Positions 6,838 through 15,193 of a stretch of DNA of 24,348 bases are shown here, piece by piece. The DNA is from an uncultured Pirellulaceae bacterium. GTDB lineage: Bacteria > Planctomycetota > Planctomycetia > Pirellulales > Pirellulaceae. The DNA is taken from assembly GCA_934255105.1 (NCBI GenBank), contig CAKQNH010000005.1:1-24348 (forward strand), in the 5' to 3' direction. The position numbers and the translations under genes were made by a program. Under the pieces are notes generated by a model that did not search any database, was not told the DNA's origin, and saw only the letters and a program-made list of their open reading frames with translations. Position 1 is the first letter of the stretch, and every line of letters starts with the position of its first letter.

Positions 6838-7980
6838 TCACTTGGTTAGCCCTGCGTAGACTTTGGCAACGCGCCGCATGCGTTGCTCAAAATCAAATTC
6901 TTCTCCGATTCGCGTTTTGGCATTATCGACAAGGCTTGTGGTAAGCCCGTCATCATCCATCAATCGACACACTGCAGCAACTATCGCCGTGCGGTCTTCA
7001 ATGGGTACCAGCAGGCCATGTTGTTGATCATCGATCAAGGCGGGCACGCCAGCCACTCGCGTGGATACGACGGGAACCCCCAGCGCCATCGCTTCGAGAA
7101 GTACGTTGGGCAATCCCTCTCGACGACTGCTGAGGACAAAAGCGTCCAAGGCTTGTAAGAAAACGCGTGGGTCCGGCAAGTGGCCCAGTAGACGGATGGT
7201 GTTACCCGTATGGCCCAGTTGTCTTGCCAGTTCCTCCAAAGCAGTTCGCTCGGTTCCCTCGCCGCCAATCCATAATTCGACTTTACGTCCTTGTTGAATG
7301 AGATCGTCGACCGCTCGTATCAAAACATCAAAGCCCTTTTCGAAGGAGAGCCGCCCCAGGCCCCCCACGACAAACGCATCGGTGGGCATGCCCAGCGACT
7401 CGCGTGCCTCGGCTGGTGACATGCTTCGGCGAAAATCGGCCGTGTCGATCGCATTGTGAATTAAAGATAGTCGCTCTGGCTTAACGTGCCACTGCTGGGC
7501 CTGCACAAACAGATCCTGTGAAACCGCGATGACCGCGTCAAAGTGCCGCAAAGTGAATTTGTCTAGAGTGTAGTACAGCGGCGTTTTCCAAGTCTTCAAT
7601 ACCCAGCCATGCAGTGTGGTGACTAATTTCATATCCGGAATTGAGCGGCGTACAAGGAGTCCGAACAAGTTGGTTTTGTAGTCATGTGCATGCCAGACGG
7701 CAACCTGGCGTTGGCGACACAGTTTGACTAGCTTCCCAACCAAGCTGAAATCAAATGGACCACGGTCTTCCATGCCTAAAAATTCGGCATGCGCTACCTC
7801 AGCCCGCTTACGCAGGACTTGTAGACCTGGATCCTCGGGGGGATGGAGATACAAGCACGACGACTCGTAGCCCAGCCGACGCAGGAATCGAGGGGAATTA
7901 AGAATGGTTTTTTCAGGCCCTCCGCCAGTGCCTGAAACGACGCGTGTATGGAGAACTAATGGTCGCGACGATGTAGTCAT
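6838..7980 (-). CDS. Glycosyltransferase family 4 (380 aa)
   Basis: A GT-B fold retaining glycosyltransferase, probably cytoplasmic or membrane-peripheral, adding a sugar from a nucleotide donor to a lipid-linked glycan. It has the N-terminal Gly-rich loop VSGTGGGPEKT, HAHD near residue 98, GRLSFEKGFDVLIRA (donor-binding Arg210/Lys215) and the GT4 E-x7-E motif in REGLPNVLLEAMALGVPVV (E288 and E296). Length is typical. The frame is open to a TTG at 8025, but the ATG at 7980 sits directly before the first beta strand and is preferred, although only a weak GAGC lies upstream. It follows the GT4 gene ending at 8143 after 162 nt. Donor and acceptor cannot be read from the sequence. Confidence 0.92.
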   Translation of the reverse strand: MTTSSRPLVLHTRVVSGTGGGPEKTILNSPRFLRRLGYESSCLYLHPPEDPGLQVLRKRAEVAHAEFLGMEDRGPFDFSLVGKLVKLCRQRQVAVWHAHDYKTNLFGLLVRRSIPDMKLVTTLHGWVLKTWKTPLYYTLDKFTLRHFDAVIAVSQDLFVQAQQWHVKPERLSLIHNAIDTADFRRSMSPAEARESLGMPTDAFVVGGLGRLSFEKGFDVLIRAVDDLIQQGRKVELWIGGEGTERTALEELARQLGHTGNTIRLLGHLPDPRVFLQALDAFVLSSRREGLPNVLLEAMALGVPVVSTRVAGVPALIDDQQHGLLVPIEDRTAIVAAVCRLMDDDGLTTSLVDNAKTRIGEEFDFEQRMRRVAKVYAGLTK

Positions 7981-8142
7981 CTTGCTCGGTACTAAAGTGG
8001 TCAGTGCAGGACATGATTCGTTCAAAATGCTCTGCGGCCTTCGTTGGCCAGCCGGCGGCAGTCATAGGGCCTCGAGCATTGGATTGGAGACGTTAGTCCC
8101 TCAAAAAAAGAATGGTTCACCACGTCACATCAACCTGCTGCA

Positions 8143-9405
8143 TCAATTCGCGGCCGGCTCGGTGCATGGCGTCGAAATGCTACGGAGGAAATCGCACGCT
8201 TGGCGACCGATGGTTCGCCAGTCATAACGTTCTTCCACCAGTTTTCGTGCTGCAACAGCAAGTTGCTTTCCTTGTTCGTCGCGCAGCACTTGCATTACCA
8301 CATTGGCCATTGATTCACGCGACGCGATTCGAAGGTGCACACCATCACTGGCTTCGATTCCCTCGGCACCAACCGGCGTGCTGACCACCGGAACGCCGGC
8401 GGCGAATGCTTCAAGAATTTTCAGCCGAGTCCCGCCACCGGAATCCAGCGGTACCGCAAACACAGACGCTTCCTTTAAGAAGGGGGTCATGCTTGGGACC
8501 GTCCCAGTCACCGTAACTCCCTCGAGCTCGTTCAACTGCTCTACAGCTTCGATCGGATTCTTGCCGACCAAATTCAGGCGAGCGTGGGGCCAGGTTTGGC
8601 GGATTGTTGGAAAAATCTCCTTGGCCAACGAAATGGCGGCGGAAACATTCGGCTGCCAATCCATGGCGCCGACAAACAGGATGACCGGCGCATCCTCCGC
8701 TGGCTGCCGTTGTAGATACGAAACTCCAATACAGTCGACTCCGTTCGGTGCAACATGAACTCGTTTAGCGCCAAGGGCACGGTAGTATGCAGCCTCCGCG
8801 TCAGATACGGCAACTACCGCATCAACCCGCTGGCAAAGTTCCCGCTCGACGCGGGCCATCCGATTTGCTTCCACGCCCAGGGCTGTTCGCCGTAACAGAT
8901 TACCCCCTTCTTCAGCTAGGCGTCGTAGGATCAGCGAGTAGATGTTGTGTAAGTCAATCACGACTCGAGACCCGCTGGGCATTTTTTCGGGGAGGTAAAG
9001 AAAGCTGTCGATATGATCCAGCCAAACGAAATCGGGACGTTGCGCGGCTATGCTCTCATTCCATCGACGTTGCAGGCGTCTGCGGTGATGTCGAAAGTAC
9101 ATCGAGTACGGGGCGCGATGCCACTGAGCCCGTCCGATTCGCCCCGTCTCACTGACCAAAGATCGAGATGGAACCTCAAATTTCGCGAGTCGAAAACTGG
9201 TGTCATCCGGCAAGTCCGCAGTGCCCTGAGTCGATTCGTTGTGCGGGCAAACTAGCTGGGCGTCGAATTCTCTGCCGAGCGCATTTTGCAGGTGGTATGT
9301 ACGTAAGTGCCCACCACTATTGAGCGGCCAAGGGACCTCGCTAGTGATCGAAAGAAGTTTTGGGCGATTTCTTAACGGAGCAGATTCAATAATGGCAACA
9401 CCCAA
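8143..9405 (-). CDS. Glycosyltransferase family 4, PEP-CTERM/XrtA-locus type (420 aa)
   Basis: GT-B glycosyltransferase. It has the N-terminal acceptor-side loop EVPWPLNSGGHLRT (23-36), a DLHNI segment (151-155), NGVD at 221-224, and the late motif GGGTRLKILEAFAAGVPVV (323-341), which replaces the usual E-x7-E region and is typical of the sugar transferases found in PEP-CTERM/XrtA polysaccharide loci. Likely transfers a sugar during repeat-unit assembly at the inner face of the membrane. The start is awkward: an in-frame TGA lies directly before codon 1, the first codon is TTG at 9405 and no ATG follows before the first conserved strand; there is no clear ribosome binding site. It lies 23 nt after the stop of a stranded PLP-enzyme fragment, probably its former operon neighbour. 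Confidence 0.9.
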   Translation of the reverse strand: MGVAIIESAPLRNRPKLLSITSEVPWPLNSGGHLRTYHLQNALGREFDAQLVCPHNESTQGTADLPDDTSFRLAKFEVPSRSLVSETGRIGRAQWHRAPYSMYFRHHRRRLQRRWNESIAAQRPDFVWLDHIDSFLYLPEKMPSGSRVVIDLHNIYSLILRRLAEEGGNLLRRTALGVEANRMARVERELCQRVDAVVAVSDAEAAYYRALGAKRVHVAPNGVDCIGVSYLQRQPAEDAPVILFVGAMDWQPNVSAAISLAKEIFPTIRQTWPHARLNLVGKNPIEAVEQLNELEGVTVTGTVPSMTPFLKEASVFAVPLDSGGGTRLKILEAFAAGVPVVSTPVGAEGIEASDGVHLRIASRESMANVVMQVLRDEQGKQLAVAARKLVEERYDWRTIGRQACDFLRSISTPCTEPAAN

Positions 9406-9428
9406 TCAAAGAGCAATTAGCGCTCGGG

Positions 9429-9536
9429 TTAACCAACGCGAAGATTGGAAATCTTCGCGACAGCTTCGACAAGTGCATCAACCTCCCCTCGGGTTGTATT
9501 AACGTGAAAATTGGCGCGCAATAAAAATGCATAGTC
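9429..9536 (-). pseudogene. C-terminal remnant of a fold-type I PLP-dependent enzyme
   Basis: A 35-codon open stretch ending at TAA 9429-9431 reads DYAFLLRANFHVNTTRGEV followed by DALVEAVAKI. This closely matches the usual C-terminal end of class V aminotransferase, cysteine desulfurase or decarboxylase-type PLP enzymes (a strand R-x-S/N-F-h-x-N-T followed by an E-V-D-x-L-V-E-A-L helix). No start or catalytic Lys region is present: the similarity stops where the G8 gene's TAG (9536-9538) begins. It is therefore best seen as the tail of a gene whose body was lost when the G8 gene or its flank was joined here. It is too short for homology to be certain without a search. Confidence 0.55.
9437..9459. 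repeat. Perfect 10-bp inverted repeat with 3-nt loop
   Basis: CGCGAAGATT (9437-9446) and AATCTTCGCG (9450-9459) are exact reverse complements around GGA. There is no T-run on either side, so it is not a canonical intrinsic terminator. It lies at the end of the PLP-enzyme remnant, 32 nt upstream of the TTG start of the GT4 gene, so an mRNA hairpin could act on that start. Confidence 0.8.
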
Positions 9537-12500
9537 TATGGAAAGACAAAGCCAATTCCATGGCTCCAGCGTATGCCCAGTTCCGCCAGTGCGTTGCGAC
9601 TAGCAGGCGAAATTAGCGAATACCAGTAGCCATCGGGTATCGAACGCAACTGATCTCGCGATAGCTTGACAATTTGAGTTGGACTGAGATAGCTGAACTC
9701 GTAGTAGTTAATCCGCTGAATGCTATCGACTGTTAACATGTCGATTTGCGATTGACTCAGCAATCCCAGCATCCCTCCCTTAGACAATGGAACAGCGTTC
9801 ACCTGATCCGGACCAAGGCTGCCTCTCAAATCATCACCAAGTTGCACAAACCAGTAGCGGTCAGGAATCGCAGCCAACTGGGCAGGAGTAATGGCCAAAG
9901 CTCGTTCGAGAGGTACGTACTTTAGTTCGGTCATGGGCAAGCTGGCAAGCTGAGCGTCGCTCAGCGCGGAGCGTTGCGACGGCGTCAACAGTGGTAGCAT
10001 ACCTGCCTTGGTTACTCGTAAACCCTGCAACTGCTCGCCAGACAGGAGTTGTCGGGATGCATGCGGAATCTGCCACAGCCAGTAAGAGTCTGGAATTGTT
10101 GCAATCTGATCTCTTGTCAGGAAGACGATTTCTTGCGGAGTAAGAGTACCAAACTTTGAATAGTCGAGCTGCGTTACCCAAAACCCTGGTGGGCGCGGCG
10201 TGACGGAAATCTCCAGTACCGCCTGGTCTATCAGGCCAACTGAATCGGTCACTCGCAAGCCCAACGCGTAGCTGGACCGATCTTTGGAACTGAGCTCTGC
10301 TCGCGCGAGCGTGATAAAACCGGTCTGGGCGTCAATCGAGAAAGTGCCTGAGTCGTTGCCCGAAGTAATCTCAAATCGCAGGCGTTCTCCTGGATCGGAG
10401 TCAGTTGCTGTCAACGACTGCACCACCGTGCCTCGCGGCACATCCTCCCTGATCGATACTGCGTTCGTATGCAGCTTGGGGGTGTCGATTAGCACGTCAA
10501 ATTCGAAAATATCGCTCTGGCTAGAGCCATCTTCTAGATGGGCGACCAGCCGGTGTCGCCCGGCGGCGAGAGGCTGGCCTGATAGGTCAAGCGACCACAG
10601 CCCACTTTCGTTGACAGTCGTCCTGCCCAGCAGTTGCTCGCCGTCGTATACGACGAGTGACGTATCCGCATTGCCTACACCGGAAACGACAATTTCTTGT
10701 GCGGCAGTTCGCCGATCTCCCACGGGCCCGGTATCTGGGCTGATCGAGAGGATCGCAACCCCCGTTGCAGCGCGAGTCAATGGGAAGGCCAAACCGTCAA
10801 CGCTCGGGTACGTCAGTCGGGACCCCGAATCGACACCTCCGGGCGCCACCGCACCTGCGATGGCCATTCCGAATTGATCCCACAATTGAGCATTTGTCAG
10901 CCCGGCCACCGGTGCGCCAATCGGCGAACTAGGTCCATTCAAGTCAGAAATTGGAACCACAAAATCGGGGGCTTGTTGCTTGTAGTACAGTTGGAAGTTA
11001 GACCGCGGATCACGATCAAAGGCAACCACTTCTATCAGGTCTCGTTGAACCACATTTGTAAAACGTCCGGAGTCGTACCACATTCCGATGTCCGTCTTGC
11101 CACGGGGTATATTCAGCGGGTCGTCGTTGAAATCGACGTTCTCTATCAAGGTGTAGCGGGGTGGGGCTGCTCCTATCGCGTCCTCTCCCGGCGTCCGAAA
11201 AACGATATTCAACCAGAGGTTGCGCAATTTCAAATCGCGCAAATGAAACGGGGCAATGTCTTCGATGGGCTGTTCTTTTCCAAGACCAGCGACCCGGGTC
11301 GGCACAATCACACCTAGGCTATAGTTTTCAATGGTCGAATCCACAATCGTGACATCTTTTACCCGCAAGACTTCAAAGCCGCGTGAGACGCTATTTGGAT
11401 CATTCATCAATTTTGAATTGATCAGCCGCATATTCTCAAACAGGACATTATTGGCTTGCTCGCCAAAGACCCCGGCAAAATTGATATTCCAGGCGTCAAA
11501 CTTATTGACATGGGTCTGTGCAACTGGTTCGTCGGCTGGGTCATAGTAGGTTTTGAACCCCAGATACCACAGTTCCAATCCCATGTGGCTGGCGTAAGCT
11601 TCATTGCCATTAAACGACAGCAGGTGCATCTGTTTGGGATGGACTAAGTGGTATTCACCAGCATGTGGGTTGGCCCCTTTGAAGGCTGGGATGGCGACGG
11701 CTGGCACCGCCACATTGTCCCCACCATAGACCGCGTAGGCGGCCTTGTCTGCTCCAGTTACAACATTGCCATCCACGTAATTGTTAGGCCGCTTAAACCA
11801 AAATCCAGAGCCCTCGTCGCCAATGCTAAATTTGCCCCGATTGCGAGTACCTGAAATGCGACTCACAAAGTTTTCGCGAATCACATTGAAGCTCTCGGTC
11901 CCATCTTCAGTCACAATACCCGCACCGGCCATATTGTAAACGACATTTTTGTCGACCAGCCCATAATGGGAACCATGAAGGACAACGCCCCATCGCAGAT
12001 TGTTTTGGGTCGTGTGGTGGACTGAATTTCCAGTGAAGCGAAACTGAGCCTGATCGGCGGGTAACCCACTGGCACCCACCAAATGATGGAAATGTACGGG
12101 GTATCGCGCCGTTTGGTTAGTCCCTACCTTGGTAGCCATTCCATGCTCGTCAAACACCGTATTGTCCACGGGTGAATTAACGGTCCGGCCTAGATCTACA
12201 AACTCAACGTAGCGAATATCAACTTCGGCTCGCTCAATATAAATCGTATGACCACGCACTCCCTGTGGATTCTCAGAACGGAGCACTATGTTACGCGATA
12301 GGTTGGCCACGTAGGGACTGAAAATTAAGTTGTCGTGGGAGTCGCGTCCACCGAGATGAGAGAACTCGATAGCCTGGTCGAGATCGATGCCATTAGCGTT
12401 GGCTGATTTTAGTGACGCGACTTCGTAGCGGTCCAAGCCGTTGACCGTCGGGACGGTGTAAAACAACTGTCGCGAGTCGGGTACCAGGATCTGGTCGTCA

Positions 12501-13225
12501 ACCTGCCAGTCCTGACCGCCGGTGGTCCGCAACTGGCTATCCCCAGCGAGAATCTCATCTTGTACGCTGGCAAAGGTATGCTCGAGTTGTTGCCCGTGCA
12601 TTGTGACCGAACCGAGCACGATCAAGCCATGACCATATTGGCCTGGATCAAGTTCAAAATCGAATGGCTCGTCGCGAAAAACAATTTCAACCTTTCCTTG
12701 GTGCGGCTGCGCTGGAGTACCAATTTCCAGTCTACCGCTCGCCAAAATCTGCAAATTAACAACTGCTAAAGATTGGTTGCCAGTGGGGTCGAAACGCAGG
12801 CGAGCGGACTCAGAGACTACCACCGAATACACATTTGCATTCGAATTAAACGTTACATCATGATCTATAACTACTACGTCGTCGGGAGAGAGATTGTCAA
12901 ACTGATCAGTCCATAACCCATCGGACGATGAGTGAATTACCCGACGCCCCATAGTTTGCTCAGGCGCGGAAAAGTCGGCTAAAAAGGGTTCGTGGCTGCT
13001 CAAGCCACTATTCATGTGCTCCCCCATGGGCCGTAGACTGAGCGGACCGACAAACTGTTGGACTGCTACCGGCGTAGTCTGTATATTCATCGGATGGACC
13101 AGCGCGGCAAAATCACTGGCAGGCAATATTTCGCCAGTCCCCGTAGGGCTTTCCGCTACCACTGCGAGAAGGCGACGTGCGTGTAGTTGTTCGAATGTTA
13201 ATCGACGTGGGGTTGAGCTTCGCAT
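9536..13225 (-). CDS. Secreted G8-domain, CEMIP-like beta-helix protein with cadherin and 76-residue repeats (1229 aa)
   Basis: The frame opens at TTG 13408, but the ATG at 13225 has AGGA 6 nt upstream and begins the planctomycete extracellular motif (RRLTFEQLHARRLLAV, 7-22), so it is taken as start. Domains in order: a G8 domain (about 104-225: SPDDVVVIDHDVTF, SGRLEIGT, GLIVLGSVTMHG); a right-handed parallel beta-helix (about 310-730) with ARYPVHFH (373-380), GNSVHHT and VVLHGSHYGLVDKNVVY, strongly recalling the CEMIP/TMEM2 core; an Ig-like domain (about 825-912); a cadherin-like domain (about 918-1008, with LTATDSDPGERLRFEI); then 2.7 copies of a 76-residue repeat (1024-1229). CEMIP and TMEM2 act in hyaluronan breakdown, so a role on a polysaccharide is reasonable but unproven. 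No PEP-CTERM or LPXTG anchor is seen. It sits among glycosyltransferase genes on the same strand. Confidence 0.88.
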   Translation of the reverse strand: MRSSTPRRLTFEQLHARRLLAVVAESPTGTGEILPASDFAALVHPMNIQTTPVAVQQFVGPLSLRPMGEHMNSGLSSHEPFLADFSAPEQTMGRRVIHSSSDGLWTDQFDNLSPDDVVVIDHDVTFNSNANVYSVVVSESARLRFDPTGNQSLAVVNLQILASGRLEIGTPAQPHQGKVEIVFRDEPFDFELDPGQYGHGLIVLGSVTMHGQQLEHTFASVQDEILAGDSQLRTTGGQDWQVDDQILVPDSRQLFYTVPTVNGLDRYEVASLKSANANGIDLDQAIEFSHLGGRDSHDNLIFSPYVANLSRNIVLRSENPQGVRGHTIYIERAEVDIRYVEFVDLGRTVNSPVDNTVFDEHGMATKVGTNQTARYPVHFHHLVGASGLPADQAQFRFTGNSVHHTTQNNLRWGVVLHGSHYGLVDKNVVYNMAGAGIVTEDGTESFNVIRENFVSRISGTRNRGKFSIGDEGSGFWFKRPNNYVDGNVVTGADKAAYAVYGGDNVAVPAVAIPAFKGANPHAGEYHLVHPKQMHLLSFNGNEAYASHMGLELWYLGFKTYYDPADEPVAQTHVNKFDAWNINFAGVFGEQANNVLFENMRLINSKLMNDPNSVSRGFEVLRVKDVTIVDSTIENYSLGVIVPTRVAGLGKEQPIEDIAPFHLRDLKLRNLWLNIVFRTPGEDAIGAAPPRYTLIENVDFNDDPLNIPRGKTDIGMWYDSGRFTNVVQRDLIEVVAFDRDPRSNFQLYYKQQAPDFVVPISDLNGPSSPIGAPVAGLTNAQLWDQFGMAIAGAVAPGGVDSGSRLTYPSVDGLAFPLTRAATGVAILSISPDTGPVGDRRTAAQEIVVSGVGNADTSLVVYDGEQLLGRTTVNESGLWSLDLSGQPLAAGRHRLVAHLEDGSSQSDIFEFDVLIDTPKLHTNAVSIREDVPRGTVVQSLTATDSDPGERLRFEITSGNDSGTFSIDAQTGFITLARAELSSKDRSSYALGLRVTDSVGLIDQAVLEISVTPRPPGFWVTQLDYSKFGTLTPQEIVFLTRDQIATIPDSYWLWQIPHASRQLLSGEQLQGLRVTKAGMLPLLTPSQRSALSDAQLASLPMTELKYVPLERALAITPAQLAAIPDRYWFVQLGDDLRGSLGPDQVNAVPLSKGGMLGLLSQSQIDMLTVDSIQRINYYEFSYLSPTQIVKLSRDQLRSIPDGYWYSLISPASRNALAELGIRWSHGIGFVFP
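9539..10156 (-). repeat. Coding repeat: 76-residue period with IPDxYW core
   Basis: Within the G8 protein, residues 1024-1099, 1100-1175 and 1176-1229 align without gaps. The core IPDxYW falls at 1044, 1120 and 1196, exactly 76 residues (228 nt) apart. Each core is preceded by a 20-residue arm of the type (K/E)-(F/L)-x-x-(L/V)-x-P-x-x-hydrophobic with L-(T/S)-x-x-Q-(I/L) near the end. Copies 1 and 2 also share K-(A/G)-GML-x-LL at offset 29. Copy 3 is cut short after 54 residues and ends the protein. The copies are divergent at DNA level, so the duplication is old. Confidence 0.9.
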
Positions 13226-13531
13226 CTGGTTCCTGGGCTCTGGTTCATTAATCCGCGAAGAGTCTAAATCGCAAGCATGCAACAAAACTAACCCGGGAAT
13301 GTGCCAGAAAAAAAGAAGTTGAAAAGAACGTGTTAAATAGTCGCAATAGCAGGATAGATAATAGAAGATTAGAAGTGAGGTTTGTAAAGCTGATCTAAAC
13401 TGCGTCAAGAGGGGACAATCAGGCGCTCTCCCTTGTGGTGTAGTTAGCTCTGCCGTTAATAGCTTGATTCAAAAAGTATGGTTTTGAGCATGGAATGATA
13501 TCAGATCTGGCCTTTCAGGAACAGAAAAACG
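13226..13531. other. Upstream region of the G8 gene
   Basis: A 306-nt gap between the stop of the secreted 501-aa protein and the G8 start. It is AT-richer than its surroundings and translates poorly: the 61 codons from TTG 13408 have no conserved look and precede the true signal region. A candidate promoter (13381-13408) and the ribosome binding site (AGGA, about 13231-13234) for the G8 gene are its only interpretable content. Confidence 0.5.
13381..13408 (-). promoter_or_regulatory. Candidate sigma-70-like promoter of the G8 gene
   Basis: On the minus strand TTGACG (13408-13403) and TACAAA (13386-13381) are separated by 16 nt, matching 5 and 4 of 6 consensus bases. It would give a 5' leader of about 150 nt before the ATG at 13225. 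The large gap to the previous gene supports a promoter somewhere here; this exact one is a guess. Confidence 0.3.
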
Positions 13532-15037
13532 TCATTTCACCGCCTTTTCCATGACCTCGTATTCAATGACCACGGGGTACGATTCGGACCCGCCATTTGA
13601 CCAACCTGCTGTGTAGACAATACTTAATAATTTGCGATGAGTATCCCACCACAGGCCAAACGGTTGGCCCAAAGGGACCTGCGGCAGTTCGTACCAACGA
13701 CCACGCACTTCGTATTCTTGTAATTCCCCTTGGGCCACCCTGGCTAGGTCAGCGGGGTCGTAGACGTAGAGCCTGTACTGCGTAGTATGGGAGAAAACCG
13801 CACCCTGTAGTTCGTAATCCACCTTTCCAGTTGGTTGAAGCACAATGGAAATCAAGGCGCTCACCGCATCGGTGTGGATCCAGGCGGCATCCATCACTCG
13901 ATCTACCCCCCAGTAACCGATGCCATTTTCGGCGAGTGGCTGCCAGCCGACACCGCTGCCGTCGTAATTCGTATCGCGGCGTTCGTGTTGCTCCTTGGGT
14001 GAATTCCACTTCGACCACTGGAGCACCTTGACTGGGGCTTTCCCATAGGCTGCCAGGGTTGGGCTGGTGGCGGAACCTTGCCCCGATTCATAGCCCCCTT
14101 TCGCTAGTCCCAGGCGATTGCCGCCGCAATACGCTTCGGCAAACGCATCGGGAATGTCAACGAACCCGCCACCGAAGGGTTGCTGCGGTAAACCTGGGGT
14201 AAGAGCGGGTTCCACCACGGGCGGGTCTTGGCTGACGTCAACCGGCACTAACCAGGCATCTTTACCGGCGGTCGTGTTGTACCAACTGCGTCCCGAGACC
14301 AACAACCTATTCAGCTCGTCCGACCAATGCACCGCATGCACTTGCTCCGCACCGTCCAGGGCTCGCAATTCTGCATAGGCGCCGGGGATAATCCGAACGA
14401 CTTTGGCGATCGGCCACTTAGCGATCGGGGCGTAGGTCCAATTGGGGCCACGGTTGGGGATCATATCGGTTCCCCGTTCGGTAGGTGCGATAAATTCAGC
14501 CACCGCCGTATTTTGTGCGTGATGTGCCATCCACAAACGCAGTTGGCCATTACCTTCATGGCGCCCCGTCAACCCACCATTGCTAAAGCTCATCGATTTC
14601 CCTTCGAACCAAGCTTCAGGAATCCGGTAACCACCTATCATTTTCAACTGGCTCGGTGTAAATATCTCAGGCCCTTTGGGCCGATTTTCAACCATTTGGG
14701 TTGTCGGCTTCTGCTCCGGCGCAGATTTAGATGTGGGTGTCGGCGCCGCCGGCAATTTGGGGGAGGGTGGGGGATCAGGCACTGCACCGTCGCCGTTAGT
14801 CGCAGTTTCTAGCTCTGCGCGTAAGCTCTGGATAAACTCCTCTAATCGCTTTCGCGATGGATGCAGCTCACCCATCGGCTCCAACGCGTGCTCCGCAATG
14901 ATCAGTCTGCGTTGGAGTGCCTGCTGCTCTCTGGTCAGTGCCTGCTGCGGGTCATCGGCAAAAACTGCCCCACCCACAATGATCCCAATTACCACGATGG
15001 ACATGCATGTCGCCCTCAGGTATGCGCCGTGTCTCAT
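13532..15037 (-). CDS. Secreted protein of unknown function (501 aa)
   Basis: The frame begins at TTG 15130, but the ATG at 15037 has AGGA 7 nt upstream and starts a signal peptide (hydrophobic residues 12-26, cleavage AVFA-DD at 27/28). The mature protein has a charged helical, possibly coiled-coil stretch (about 30-80, rich in E, Q, R, L), a Pro/Ala/Thr/Ser linker (about 85-125), then a large globular region (about 135-500) rich in Trp, Tyr and Gly with recurring strand-like pieces (GGYRIPEAWF, LRLWMAHHA, HAVHWSDELNRLLVSG, QPFGLWWDTHRKLLSIVY) that suggest a beta-propeller-like fold. No catalytic motif or C-terminal anchor is seen. It lies between a GT-B enzyme gene and the G8 gene on the same strand, so it may be a cell-surface partner of the glycan. 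Family not recognised. Confidence 0.75.
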   Translation of the reverse strand: MRHGAYLRATCMSIVVIGIIVGGAVFADDPQQALTREQQALQRRLIIAEHALEPMGELHPSRKRLEEFIQSLRAELETATNGDGAVPDPPPSPKLPAAPTPTSKSAPEQKPTTQMVENRPKGPEIFTPSQLKMIGGYRIPEAWFEGKSMSFSNGGLTGRHEGNGQLRLWMAHHAQNTAVAEFIAPTERGTDMIPNRGPNWTYAPIAKWPIAKVVRIIPGAYAELRALDGAEQVHAVHWSDELNRLLVSGRSWYNTTAGKDAWLVPVDVSQDPPVVEPALTPGLPQQPFGGGFVDIPDAFAEAYCGGNRLGLAKGGYESGQGSATSPTLAAYGKAPVKVLQWSKWNSPKEQHERRDTNYDGSGVGWQPLAENGIGYWGVDRVMDAAWIHTDAVSALISIVLQPTGKVDYELQGAVFSHTTQYRLYVYDPADLARVAQGELQEYEVRGRWYELPQVPLGQPFGLWWDTHRKLLSIVYTAGWSNGGSESYPVVIEYEVMEKAVK

Positions 15038-15193
15038 TTCAGAATCCTTTAGCAAGAGAATGTTATGTTGGATTGCAAATGACTTTCGGCCGCAGCCCGA
15101 TTCGCGAAAGTTCAAGCCATAGTGATGCAAGAAGAAGTTCGACTCGGAGCGGTATAGGAAACGTGATTGTGTCCGCGAGTTTGAGAAAAAAGT

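Noticed and set aside
8101..8145. Terminator after the GT4 gene at 8143-9405
   Set aside because: There is a T7 run on the minus strand, but only a 4-bp GGTT/AACC stem can be drawn before it.
7904..8384. Plus-strand frames over the GT4 genes (107 and 90 codons)
   Set aside because: They are antisense to strongly conserved glycosyltransferase coding sequence and have no protein features of their own.
13226..13408. Extra 61 N-terminal codons on the G8 protein
   Set aside because: They begin at TTG with no ribosome binding site, while ATG 13225 has AGGA at good spacing and begins the known planctomycete extracellular motif. The TTG is part of a possible -35 box.
15082..15111. ACTTTCG/CGAAAGT inverted repeat upstream of the 501-aa gene
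   Set aside because: Only 7 bp with a 16-nt loop, no T-run and no other sign of function; expected by chance in a window of this size.
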